Positions 1 to 7,306 of a DNA stretch of 36,367 bases are shown piece by piece. Position numbers and translations under genes: made by a program. Every line of letters begins with the position of its first letter. Position 1 is the stretch's first letter. Under the pieces are notes generated by a model. The model saw only the letters and a program-made list of their open reading frames with translations. It was not told the DNA's origin and did not search any database. Source of the stretch: a virus. The stretch spans positions 1-36,367 of the IMG/VR virus record IMGVR_UViG_3300037541_000777; one strand, written 5' to 3'.

Positions 1-36
1 CATAGGTCCGGCGGGTGTCAACCCACGGAGGAGGGG

Positions 37-64
37 GCCCACGGAACACACGGAATACACGGAA
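37..64 (-). repeat. Triple-nonamer repeat, copy 1
   Basis: Three 9-base units of the TTCCGTGTN type (minus-strand reading) lie just beyond the terminator of the capsid-like gene, close to the contig's left end. The middle unit differs by one base from the commonest form. It is not in a gene. The consensus, read on the minus strand, is TTCCGTGTC, TTCCGTGTG, TTCCGTGGG. Confidence 0.85.
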
Positions 65-99
65 AAGAAAAAGCCCCACCGGGTAAGCGGTGGGGCTTT
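62..99 (-). terminator. Rho-independent terminator after capsid-like gene
   Basis: A perfect inverted repeat, AAAGCCCCACC at 70-80 and GGTGGGGCTTT at 89-99, has an 8-base loop. In minus-strand reading it runs into a T-rich tract (68-72 and beyond). It lies about 45 bases after the stop of the capsid-like gene and should end the leftward structural transcript. The stem is symmetrical, but the T tract is clearer for minus-strand transcription. Confidence 0.88.
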
Positions 100-141
100 G
101 TTCGCGATATGCGCCTCGCGGGGGCGGGCCTTGAAGAGAGC

Positions 142-1020
142 TTACGCGCTCTTGAAGAGGTAGCCGGCCGCGGTGTCGCCGGTGGCGGACGCGCCGAGCA
201 TGACGTCGAACGAGACCCAGCGGGTGCGGGTCGCAAGCGAGAGCCAGGTGGAGGTCATCACCGGGAGGGCGGGACCGCTCGGGCCTTGGCCGAGGGTGCC
301 GCGGCCGCCGAGCTGGACCGAGACGACGGACTGCTCGAGGCCGTCCATGCCGTCGCTGTTGATCTCGGGCAGGCCCGAGACCATCGCGATTGCACCGGCG
401 CCGCCGGCGAAGCCGTAGATGTTGGCGCCGGCACCGGTCCAGCGGGTGTTGAGGTGGACGGCGTCGAAGCCGGCGAGGCCGGCGCGGGGGCCGATCTCGG
501 TCGTGAGGCTGGTTGGGAGGAGGCGGCTGTAGGCCGTGCCGTCCAAGATGACGCTCTTGAAGGGGACTTTGGCGATGCCGGCCCACGCGGTGGCGAGGTT
601 GGCGCCGACGAGGCTGGCCTGGGCGACGGTGATGTTGCTGAAGTTGGTCGTGGTCATCGGCGCGAAGGCGACGTCGATGAGCTTGTTGCCGAAGTTCTGC
701 AGGTTGATGTCGACGAGCTGCTCGAGGCGGAAGCCGTTGTTGAGCTCGCGCGGCGTAAGCTGGAAGCTCACGGAATACTGCGAGACCAGCACGTTGACGT
801 TGCTGATGTTGCTATCGCCGGATTCCCAGTTGGTGGGGTTGGTCTGGACGGTGGCGCCGACGGTGGCGACCGGGATGCGGACGTTTTGGCCCTGCGTGAA
901 GGTCTCCTGGGAGAAATCCGTGGAGAAGGCAGAGAAGGGGGCGAGGACGTTGCCGAGATACGTGATCGAGCGTTTGCCGATCGTATCGAGAATGAGGTTG
1001 GACGTGAGGTTGTTTGGCAT
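142..1020 (-). CDS. Putative second major capsid protein (non-HK97-protease type)
   Basis: A 292-residue protein with no signal peptide or membrane segment. After a short amphipathic N-terminus comes a pattern typical of phage coat proteins: a segment with the motif QNVRIPVATVGATVQTNP, then a mainly beta region and an alternating helix/strand C-terminal half. I infer a coat protein from this pattern, from its place directly after a scaffold-like gene, and from the strong terminator behind it. No catalytic motif is visible. It does not resemble the HK97-type capsid protein at 32757-34079, so the window carries two capsid candidates. A tail tube or decoration protein is the main alternative. 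The ATG start gives a normal coat-protein length; no Shine-Dalgarno sequence precedes it. Confidence 0.6.
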   Translation of the reverse strand: MPNNLTSNLILDTIGKRSITYLGNVLAPFSAFSTDFSQETFTQGQNVRIPVATVGATVQTNPTNWESGDSNISNVNVLVSQYSVSFQLTPRELNNGFRLEQLVDINLQNFGNKLIDVAFAPMTTTNFSNITVAQASLVGANLATAWAGIAKVPFKSVILDGTAYSRLLPTSLTTEIGPRAGLAGFDAVHLNTRWTGAGANIYGFAGGAGAIAMVSGLPEINSDGMDGLEQSVVSVQLGGRGTLGQGPSGPALPVMTSTWLSLATRTRWVSFDVMLGASATGDTAAGYLFKSA

Positions 1021-1099
1021 GATCGAGGGCCAGCCCGATCAGGTGTGCTTGGTGGAATGGGAGGGTGAAGGGTGGATGGAGACTAGCGGGAAAGGGAAA

Positions 1100-1729
1100 T
1101 CACCGGCGCGTGGTGCGGCGGGCGATGTCAGCGCGCCAGAGGGCTTGGCTGTTGGCCGAGAGGTAGGCGGAGGCTTCGGCGCCGGAAAGTTTTTCGTAGG
1201 CGGCGAGGTGGGCTTCGTCGCTGAGTTGTTCGGTGGCGGTCGTGGCGCCGATATCGATCTGCTGGACGGGCGGGTGGCCGGCCTTGGCGTTGGCGAGGAC
1301 GACTTGCTTGGCGACGTGGGTGTCGAGGGCGGCGGCGACGGCGGCAGAATCGGCGGCGGCGGCGACGGGGAGGCCGAGGGCGGCGGGGATGGCCTCGAGG
1401 GCGGTGGCGCGGGCGGCGGCGGCGGCTACCTCGCCGGCTTTGGCGTCGAGGGCGGCTTGGGCGGTGGCGAGCTGCGCGGTGAGGGACTTGATCTGCTCGG
1501 CGTTGTCTAGGCTGGCAAGGTGCGCCTTGAGGCTCTCGGGGCCGGCGGCGAGGAGGGTGTCGAGGTCGAGACCGGCGTTGCTAAAAAGATCGGTGACGGA
1601 TTGGGCGATGGCTTTGGACGAATCGACGGTGGCGCGGGCTTGGTCGAGGGTCTTGGGCGGGAGCGTGAAGGTGGCGAGGAGAGCTTTGAGCATGGTGGCG
1701 GGGTCGGTTGTTGATGGTGAAGGTGTCAA
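1100..1729 (-). CDS. Putative capsid scaffolding protein
   Basis: A 209-residue, alanine-rich, mostly helical protein. Residues about 70-110 look like a coiled coil (alternating Leu/Ala with Gln, Lys and Glu), followed by an Ala/Val-rich linker and a basic C-terminal tail ending in ARRTTRR. Scaffolding proteins commonly combine a helical body with a basic tail that binds coat protein. Its place directly before the capsid-like gene fits. The proposed start is TTG at 1729, overlapping the TGA of the upstream gene, which suggests translational coupling. An ATG at 1694 would shorten it by about 12 residues. The function is inferred from composition and position; no scaffold family signature was recognised. 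Confidence 0.5.
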   Translation of the reverse strand: MTPSPSTTDPATMLKALLATFTLPPKTLDQARATVDSSKAIAQSVTDLFSNAGLDLDTLLAAGPESLKAHLASLDNAEQIKSLTAQLATAQAALDAKAGEVAAAAARATALEAIPAALGLPVAAAADSAAVAAALDTHVAKQVVLANAKAGHPPVQQIDIGATTATEQLSDEAHLAAYEKLSGAEASAYLSANSQALWRADIARRTTRR

Positions 1730-2034
1730 ATGACGGTGAGGAGGATATCGATGGCATCATCGGGCGGAGTGAGGCTTGCGGTGCCGGTAACACGGGCGGG
1801 CGCCGAGCGGAGGCGGCCGATGCCGGTGACGGGGGCGCGGCGCTTGAACAGGGTGCGCCACCAATCGAAGATAAAGCCGAAGCCGCCGCCTCCGCCAGAG
1901 GGCGGAGCACTGCCAGAGAGTTGCGCGGTGCCGCTGAGGATCGCGGGCGCCTGGACAAGACCCGAAGGCGGGGACGAGGTGCCGCCAAACCACGAGGCGA
2001 ACCACGCGGGGAGCCATGTGCCGAGCCACTGCAT
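1726..2034 (-). CDS. Small Trp-rich hypothetical structural-region protein
   Basis: A 102-residue protein whose N-terminus is rich in aromatic residues (WLGTWLPAWFASWFGG), followed by a Pro/Ser/Gly-rich stretch and a basic C-terminal half. Short proteins with repeated W/YFG-like motifs are often found beside phage virion genes. I know no function. It occupies the position held by the unrelated-looking 110-residue gene at 34889-35221 in the other structural cluster, just after the repetitive structural gene. Its stop overlaps the TTG start of the scaffold-like gene, and it begins three bases after the upstream stop. Confidence 0.55.
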   Translation of the reverse strand: MQWLGTWLPAWFASWFGGTSSPPSGLVQAPAILSGTAQLSGSAPPSGGGGGFGFIFDWWRTLFKRRAPVTGIGRLRSAPARVTGTASLTPPDDAIDILLTVI

Positions 2035-2037
2035 GGG

Positions 2038-2895
2038 CTAGGCGCCGTCGAGGGTGACGGAGGTGCGGTTGCCGGAGCCGTCGAGGGTGCCAGAAACGCG
2101 GACGGTGGCACCATCGAGGCCGGTAAACTCCATCGTGCTGGTGCCGGCGCCGGTGGATTTGCCGGCCATCACACTGGCGAGTAGGCGCAGGATCTCGGCG
2201 GCGGTGTAGCCGCTCTCGATCACTTCGGTCCACGGGTTGCTCGCGCCGCCGGCGTCGTTGAGTTTCTCGCCCATCGTGCCGGGCTCGTCGTTGGCGGTGG
2301 CCACGGCCGACCACACGGCGCGGGCGAGCGACTCGGGCGAGAGCTCGGTAAACGATGAGCTCTCGCCGGACATGGCGAGCAGGCCCTTGAGATCGGCGGT
2401 GCCGGAGACCGAGAGCACGCCAGAGCCGGCGACGGGCACGATCATACTCAGGCCGGCCGTGGGCGTGAGCGTCCAGGTCGCCTCGCCGGTGAGGCCGATC
2501 GTGAGGGAGAGCACGGCGTCGGCCGTGGTGAGGGTGAGCGTGGCCTCGCCGCTGAGGGCGATGACGAGGGAGAGACTGGCGCCGGACACGGCGAGGGTGA
2601 GCGTGGCCTCGCCGCTGATGGGTGCGCCCGCGATGAGGGCGGCGGCGGCGGTGAGCGCGGAATCGGCGGTGCTATTGCCGGCCGACATCGCCCCACCGAC
2701 GAGCGGCGCGAGGATGCACGCGCGGCTCTCAAACGACCCCTCGGGGATGCTCGCGGTGGGCGTAACGACGGAGTTGGCAAAAAACGTGATTTGCCGCGCA
2801 CGTTGTTGGGCGGCCATATCAAACGCGGGACTCCCGACTAGGCCGATCAGGGATCTGCCACGGATGTCGGAGAAATTATTGGGCCAGAGCGCCAC
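2038..2895 (-). CDS. Repetitive beta-rich virion-associated protein, copy A
   Basis: A 285-residue protein starting with GTG. Residues about 75-165 contain repeated strands of the form SGEATLTL, SGASLSLV and TGEATWTL. The C-terminal 95 residues carry a segment I recognise from many phage structural proteins, with the motifs ESLARAVWSA and ESGYTAAEILRLLASVMAGK and a final beta hairpin. A paralogue at 35218-36078 is nearly identical from about residue 48 to 200 but differs in the first 45 residues and in the last hairpin. It may be a decoration or receptor-contacting protein; the biochemical role is unknown. It follows the 292-residue gene with 9 bases between. Confidence 0.72.
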   Translation of the reverse strand: MALWPNNFSDIRGRSLIGLVGSPAFDMAAQQRARQITFFANSVVTPTASIPEGSFESRACILAPLVGGAMSAGNSTADSALTAAAALIAGAPISGEATLTLAVSGASLSLVIALSGEATLTLTTADAVLSLTIGLTGEATWTLTPTAGLSMIVPVAGSGVLSVSGTADLKGLLAMSGESSSFTELSPESLARAVWSAVATANDEPGTMGEKLNDAGGASNPWTEVIESGYTAAEILRLLASVMAGKSTGAGTSTMEFTGLDGATVRVSGTLDGSGNRTSVTLDGA

Positions 2896-2904
2896 GTTTT
2901 TTGT

Positions 2905-3783
2905 TTAACCCCAGACGGTCTCGGTGTGGCCGACGAACGTGGTGCTTGCGGCGACCGCGCCGCCCGCAACCAAGATGAAGCCGAGGCACGCGCCATCAGG
3001 GATGATCGGGAGCGAGGGCGTTTGGCTTAAAGTATCTTTGTTGTGATAGAGCGAAAGAACACCGAGCGGGATCTCCATGATCGGGCGGGCGAGCACGAGC
3101 GCGCCGGTGCCGGTGTTGGCGGCGGAAAACGTAACCGTGGCGACGTTGCGCACGCCGTAGTCGCCAGAGGCGAGGGGCAAGAAAGGCCCGTAATTATTGG
3201 CGGCGACGCCGCTGTGGGAAATGTGCGGCGTGATGGCGGAGGCCGTCATGGCGACGGTGACGGGGAGGGTGTTGCCCGTGTTGCCATCTTGGTCGGTGTA
3301 GCTGAGCGCGATGTTTTGCGCGGTGGCGCCAGCGGTCGCGGTCTGGACCCAATAGAGCCGGGTGCCGACGCCGTTGGCGGCGCGGAGCGAGGGCGTGCCG
3401 GTGAGCGTCTGCGCCGTGGCCGTGTTGTTGCTGATGCCGGGCCAGTAGCCCTCGATGTCCACGAGGAGCAGCGTTGAAGGGATGCCGGTGGCGGCGGTCG
3501 TGATCGCGCCCAGGTTGAGGAGGTGCTTGATGCTCGCGGCCACATCGCCGCCGTGGCGGATGCCGAAAATCTGCGTGCCGTTGCCGGTGGCCTCGTCGCA
3601 CTCGCGGAAGGCCAGCGCGGTGCCGGCCCAGGCATTGGCCACGGGGCTGCCGGCGAGTGAGGTGGTGTCGTAGGAGCGGCCGGCGACGTAGGCGGCGGCG
3701 CCGGTGATCTTGTTCCAGTCGGAGCGCCAGCGTTGACCAGAGCTAAGAGCAGATACGATTGCGTTGATTGAGGTGAGGGCCAT
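2905..3783 (-). CDS. Virion-associated protein of a three-copy family, copy A
   Basis: A 292-residue protein without signal peptide or membrane helix. It is glycine-, alanine- and threonine-rich with many short beta segments. The C-terminus (GACLGFILVAGG, ending TVWG) matches the C-termini of the neighbouring 3804-4682 product and of the truncated gene at the window's right end. I infer a surface or decoration protein of the virion, because it sits between portal and capsid genes with other small structural genes. The last 124 bases of the window are identical to 3062-3185 in this gene. No known enzyme motif was seen. An ATG after an A-tract is used as start. Confidence 0.68.
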   Translation of the reverse strand: MALTSINAIVSALSSGQRWRSDWNKITGAAAYVAGRSYDTTSLAGSPVANAWAGTALAFRECDEATGNGTQIFGIRHGGDVAASIKHLLNLGAITTAATGIPSTLLLVDIEGYWPGISNNTATAQTLTGTPSLRAANGVGTRLYWVQTATAGATAQNIALSYTDQDGNTGNTLPVTVAMTASAITPHISHSGVAANNYGPFLPLASGDYGVRNVATVTFSAANTGTGALVLARPIMEIPLGVLSLYHNKDTLSQTPSLPIIPDGACLGFILVAGGAVAASTTFVGHTETVWG

Positions 3784-3803
3784 GTTTTTGGGTGTGTTGA
3801 GTG

Positions 3804-4682
3804 TTAGCCCCAGACAAAGGAGGCCGTGCCGAAGATAGAAACCGAGCGGGCGCCGCCATTGCGGAGCACGAAAAAACCGAGGTGCGCGCCGTCGTAAATG
3901 CGCGGAAAATCAAAGGCGTTGTGCGTTGCAAAATTTTTGACTGAAAAGACGGTGTTTATCACGCCCGTCGCGCCGCCTTGCCAATCGATGCGGGCGATGG
4001 GCTTGACGAGATAGATGCACCAAAACCCGCCCGCATCATTTTGAAACGTGACGCTTGAAATGCTTTTCACGCCGCCGCCCTCTGTGGGCAGGTAGAGCAT
4101 CCCCTGGACGCCGGCTCCATTTGTCCGCATCGTGACGGCGGCGGTGCCGAGGCCGTCGTTGGTGGAATACACCGTGACCTCGCGGGTCACATCTTCCGAA
4201 TCGACGTAGGAGACGACAATCGGCACGCCAAAGCCCGAAGCGGGGGCGACGTGGTTGACGAGCACGGCTCGCACGCCCACGCCGTCGCCGTAGCGGGGCA
4301 GAGTGGCGGAGTTGACCAGGACTTGCTCGGCGGTGTTGCCGCCGTCGATGAGCGGGTAGATGCCGAGCAGGTCGTAGAGCTCAAACGATTGATTGAGCAG
4401 ATCGGGCGCAGTGACGCCGCAATACACCGAGAGCTCGGTGAGGTGACGAGTCTGCCCGGCGGCGATGGGTGGGAAAAAAATTGCCTCGTTGCGCGTGGCA
4501 TCCATCGGGCGCAGCGTGAGGGCCTCGCCAATGCGCGCCTCGTAGGCGGGCTGCCCGGAGGTGTAGCTCCAATCGTGCCAGCGGCCATCGCCCGCCGCCC
4601 CTGGGTTCTTAAAGAATCTTTGGGTGTGGGCGCGTCCCTCGGAATAGGCGGCGGCGACGTCGGCTGTGGAGGTGATGGGCAT
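3804..4682 (-). CDS. Virion-associated protein of a three-copy family, copy B
   Basis: Exactly the same length (292 residues) as the next gene at 2905-3783 and ending in the same way (GAHLGFFVLRNGG, then FVWG), but otherwise diverged. This points to an old tandem duplication. The N-terminal third contains an aromatic-rich segment (RWHDWSYTSG); the remainder is predicted beta-rich. No catalytic residues or export signal can be seen. Its place in the portal-to-capsid interval suggests a virion surface component. Twelve bases separate it from the upstream gene's stop, and no Shine-Dalgarno sequence is present. Confidence 0.68.
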   Translation of the reverse strand: MPITSTADVAAAYSEGRAHTQRFFKNPGAAGDGRWHDWSYTSGQPAYEARIGEALTLRPMDATRNEAIFFPPIAAGQTRHLTELSVYCGVTAPDLLNQSFELYDLLGIYPLIDGGNTAEQVLVNSATLPRYGDGVGVRAVLVNHVAPASGFGVPIVVSYVDSEDVTREVTVYSTNDGLGTAAVTMRTNGAGVQGMLYLPTEGGGVKSISSVTFQNDAGGFWCIYLVKPIARIDWQGGATGVINTVFSVKNFATHNAFDFPRIYDGAHLGFFVLRNGGARSVSIFGTASFVWG

Positions 4683-4694
4683 CGGGAGCGGAAC

Positions 4695-5135
4695 TTAATC
4701 GACCGTCGCCGCGAGGGTGCCGGGATTAAAAAGCGGCGTGATGCCCGCGCTGATGGAGCGGGTGGCATCGAGCGCGCCGGAGACGATGATCTGAGCCGCG
4801 CCCGAAGACGCGACGCCGATGCTAAAGTGCGTGGCGGTGGCCGAACCTGAGGTGCACTCGCCAAACTGAACCGTGGCCACGTTGCTAATAGTCGAAACCG
4901 AGCGCGACCAACCGGAGCCGGAGCGGGCCACGGCGACGCGGGCGTAGCCGGTGTAGGCGGCCTCGCTCGTCGCTTGCGTGCCGGCCTCGCCGGGATCGGC
5001 GGTGTGCAGGGCCACGAAGAAGCTGCCGGCCGCGGCGCTGTTTTGCAGGCCGCCGGCGTCGCCGATGTTGGCCCAGTCGGTGTTGAGGAATAGGAGATCG
5101 AGGAGGGCGGCCTCGGCCGCGTTGGACATGCTCAT
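4695..5135 (-). CDS. Conserved phage structural protein with LHTADP motif
   Basis: A 146-residue protein of a type I recognise as widespread in tailed phages, often labelled tail-fibre-like or virion protein. Hallmarks are FFVALHTADPGEAG at about 42-55, then AYTGYARVAVARS, then an ATHFSIGVA strand and a C-terminal ISAGITPLF. These suggest a compact beta-sandwich. The enzymatic role is none known. It is followed by the two 292-residue paralogues and preceded by another short LHTADP protein. Two in-frame ATGs, at 5135 and 5129, are possible starts. Confidence 0.72.
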   Translation of the reverse strand: MSMSNAAEAALLDLLFLNTDWANIGDAGGLQNSAAAGSFFVALHTADPGEAGTQATSEAAYTGYARVAVARSGSGWSRSVSTISNVATVQFGECTSGSATATHFSIGVASSGAAQIIVSGALDATRSISAGITPLFNPGTLAATVD

Positions 5136-5147
5136 GGTGGTGGTGGT

Positions 5148-5495
5148 TTAGGCGGGCAGTTGCGTGAGATCGAAACGGAGGGAGCGGGGCGGGAGGTCGA
5201 GGCCGTCGCCGGCGCGGAGGGCCACGACTTCGGCGAGCGTGCTCGAGAAAATGAGCTCACCGCCGAGCCAAAGGCCGAGCACGACGACCTCGGCGGCGGG
5301 CAGGTTGAGAAACGACACGCGCTCGGCATTGACGTGCGTGCCATCGGCCTCGGCGCTGAGCGCGAAGGGTTGGCGCGCATAAGAGCCGCCGCTCAACTCG
5401 GCGGGCGCGCCGGGCAACGGATCGGCGGTGTGCAGGCTGAGCACGGCGCCGGCGAGTGGGCCGAGCATGAGGGACGCAAGCGCCGGCGAGATCAT
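5148..5495 (-). CDS. Small phage virion protein with LHTADP motif
   Basis: A 115-residue protein that begins at an ATG overlapping the portal's TGA (ATGA), so it is probably translated by coupling. It has an N-terminal hydrophobic helix, then LSLHTADPLPG, GGSYARQPF and VLGLWLGGEL, a pattern resembling the start of the next gene and of known small virion proteins. I infer a decoration or head-tail joining role only from position. A longer reading upstream of 5495 would lie inside the portal gene in another frame and is rejected. Confidence 0.68.
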   Translation of the reverse strand: MISPALASLMLGPLAGAVLSLHTADPLPGAPAELSGGSYARQPFALSAEADGTHVNAERVSFLNLPAAEVVVLGLWLGGELIFSSTLAEVVALRAGDGLDLPPRSLRFDLTQLPA

Positions 5496-7066
5496 GGGGA
5501 GACGACGACCTCTTCGCGGGACTCGATCAGGCGGCCCGACTCGTCGCGCACGTGCCGCACGGTGCGGAGGGGCGCGCCGGGCTGGTTGAGGTTGATCTCG
5601 ACCTTGACCGGATCCGGCGCGGCGGCCTGGGCGAGCCGGGCCTCGAGCTTGAAACTCTCGGGGCCGAAATGCACTTGAGCCGGGGCCGGGGCCGCGAGGT
5701 TGATCGTGAGGTTGCGCGGCTCGGCCGGCTCGTCGTCGGCCGAGTCGTCGGGCCGCGAGGTTTGGCCGGCCTCCTGGGCGTTGAGCGGCCACTCAGGATT
5801 ATTCGCGCCGGTGTCGGGGAATTCGTTGAGGTCGAGTTGGCGCCGGTATTCGTTGACCGTGATGAGGCGCGAGCGGCGCTCGATCTCGGCCTTTTGCGCT
5901 TGCTCGAGGGGCGAGCCGCGGAGCAGCGCGCCCACGTTGAACTTGATGAAATAGCCCTCGGCCTTTTCGGCTTCGGTGAGGCACTTATCCTCGAGCTCCA
6001 TCTCCCAATTCACGAGCCAAGGGAGCAGGGTGTAATTGACGAAGCCGCGGGAAAGCTCGGCGATGCCGGTGCCGAAGCTCGTCGATTTCTCCATCGATTG
6101 GAGGAGGGTGAGCGGCACGCGATAAACGCGGGCGATTTCCTCGACCTCAAATTTGCGCGTGAGCAGCAGCTCGGCGTCTTGGTTGGTGAAACCGGAGTTG
6201 ACCCAATCGACGCCGCCGAAGATGAGCGGATTTTTGCCGGCCGCGATGGCGCCGGTATAGTTTTCATCCCAGAATTTTTTGAATTCCGTGGCCTTGGCGC
6301 GGTCCCAGGTGGGCGGGCCTTTGATGAGCCCGGGCTGTCGGTTGCCGTTGGCAAAGGTGGCGGCGTTGAATTGCTGGGCCGTCATGGCGAGGCCCACGCT
6401 CTCGCGCATATCGTGGAGCGGGGAGCGGCCGGTGGCGCCGTTGGTCGAGAGGCCGCGGAGGTGAAGGACCTCGTAATCAAAAAGCACGCGGTCGACGCCG
6501 CGCACGCGGTAGGCGAGCGAGCGATCGGCGCGGCGGAGCACGGTCACATCGGAGGCCTTGAGCGGCTCGAGCTCGGTGACTTGGCCAAAGGTGTCGCGGT
6601 AAATGCGAGAGTAGCCGTTGCCGCCGAGGCACGCGCACGTCATCTTCCACGCGCGCCATTGGTAGGAGGTTTGCGCGGCGCAGGGCTTGCGCTTGAGCAG
6701 GGCCGAGAGCGGGTGATCGATGGCCTCGTCGGCGCCGGTCGGGGTTTTGCGATAAACCTTGAGCGGGATCATCGCGATGGACTGCGCCAAAATGTTGATG
6801 CAGGCCGAGACGGTGGCGACGTTAAAAGCGGTGTCTTCCGTGATCTGGGCGCCGGAGCGGGTGGAGAGGCCGAGCGCGCCGAGCAGATCCGAAGTGGGAT
6901 CCGAGAGGGAGCCGGTGGAGACGGAGACGCCGCGGAGCTCGCGGGTGGCGGCGGCGAGGGCGGAGCGGGCGCGGGCAAAGAGGCCGGGAGCTGATGCGCG
7001 CGCCACATCGCCGGGGGCAATTTCCCCAAATTGCCCGTCGGTGTTTTGTGATGTGGCGCGCGGCAT
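5492..7066 (-). CDS. Portal protein (HK97 family)
   Basis: The portal forms the dodecameric ring at one capsid vertex through which DNA is packaged and the tail attaches. The 524-residue protein shows the HK97-type pattern: an N-terminal segment with VSACINILAQSIAMIPLKVY, a central KNPLIFGGVDWVNSG region, then IARVYRVPLTLL and a C-terminal clip/stem with LDLNEFPD. The start at 7066 is preferred. It has AGGA about 12 bases upstream, one of the few Shine-Dalgarno-like sites here. Longer readings begin inside intergenic repeats (peptides such as SFPELRF) and are rejected. It belongs with the terminase genes upstream and matches the HK97-type protease and capsid at the other end of the window. 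Confidence 0.95.
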   Translation of the reverse strand: MPRATSQNTDGQFGEIAPGDVARASAPGLFARARSALAAATRELRGVSVSTGSLSDPTSDLLGALGLSTRSGAQITEDTAFNVATVSACINILAQSIAMIPLKVYRKTPTGADEAIDHPLSALLKRKPCAAQTSYQWRAWKMTCACLGGNGYSRIYRDTFGQVTELEPLKASDVTVLRRADRSLAYRVRGVDRVLFDYEVLHLRGLSTNGATGRSPLHDMRESVGLAMTAQQFNAATFANGNRQPGLIKGPPTWDRAKATEFKKFWDENYTGAIAAGKNPLIFGGVDWVNSGFTNQDAELLLTRKFEVEEIARVYRVPLTLLQSMEKSTSFGTGIAELSRGFVNYTLLPWLVNWEMELEDKCLTEAEKAEGYFIKFNVGALLRGSPLEQAQKAEIERRSRLITVNEYRRQLDLNEFPDTGANNPEWPLNAQEAGQTSRPDDSADDEPAEPRNLTINLAAPAPAQVHFGPESFKLEARLAQAAAPDPVKVEINLNQPGAPLRTVRHVRDESGRLIESREEVVVSP

Positions 7067-7090
7067 GGTTGGCTTGCTTCCTATGGCGGG

Positions 7091-7173
7091 ACAAGCAACG
7101 CGCGGCGCGGGGCGGCTGGGGCAAGACCGAAACCGCAACTCAGGGAAACTCGGGGAAACTCGGGGAAACTTTT
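7091..7173 (-). repeat. Leader repeat, copy A (10-base tandem array plus GC-rich part)
   Basis: Three units of GGGAAACTCG-type sequence (plus strand) ending in AAACTTTT, preceded by GC-rich sequence containing CAACGCGCGGCGCGG and ACCGCAACTCAGGG. The same arrangement, with four tandem units, lies at 34796-34888 upstream of the prohead protease. Confidence 0.85.
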
Positions 7174-7194
7174 GGGCGCGGAGGCCGGAGAGGT

Positions 7195-7224
7195 GCCCAC
7201 GGAATACACGGAACACACGGAAAG
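7195..7224 (-). repeat. Triple-nonamer repeat, copy 2
   Basis: Same orientation as most copies. It lies in the leader between terminase and portal, outside any supported gene, and forms the left arm of an inverted pair with copy 3. Confidence 0.85.
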
Positions 7225-7271
7225 GGGACCGGAGAAAAAATCACAAACGCACGGATTGAGGCGGCGCTTTG

Positions 7272-7301
7272 CTTCCGTGTGTTCCGTGTGTTCCGTGGGC
7301 C
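7272..7301 (+). repeat. Triple-nonamer repeat, copy 3 (inverted)
   Basis: The only copy in opposite orientation. It is the reverse complement of copy 2 over about 26 bases with one mismatch and ends six bases before the terminase stop codon. The pair could fold into a long hairpin in the leftward transcript. Confidence 0.85.
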
Positions 7302-7306
7302 ACTAC

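Larger units (their letters stand above)
7067..7306. other. Non-coding portal leader with repeats
   Basis: The 240 bases between the terminase stop and the portal start hold three elements: an inverted pair of nonamer repeats (7195-7301), a tandem 10-base repeat (about 7141-7171), and GC-rich sequence (7091-7140) also found upstream of the prohead protease. No protein is supported here. Confidence 0.8.

Noticed and set aside
109-1510. Long plus-strand reading frames across the coat- and scaffold-like genes
   Set aside because: They are antisense frames kept open by high GC and have Gly/Ala/Arg-rich, non-protein-like content. The same applies to long plus-strand frames near 5552-6994, 8372-9925, 16319-17746 and 32682-34067.
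7067-7216. Longer N-terminus for the portal protein
   Set aside because: The extra 50 residues translate the 10-base array and GC-rich leader sequence. The start at 7066 has an AGGA site and gives a normal portal length.
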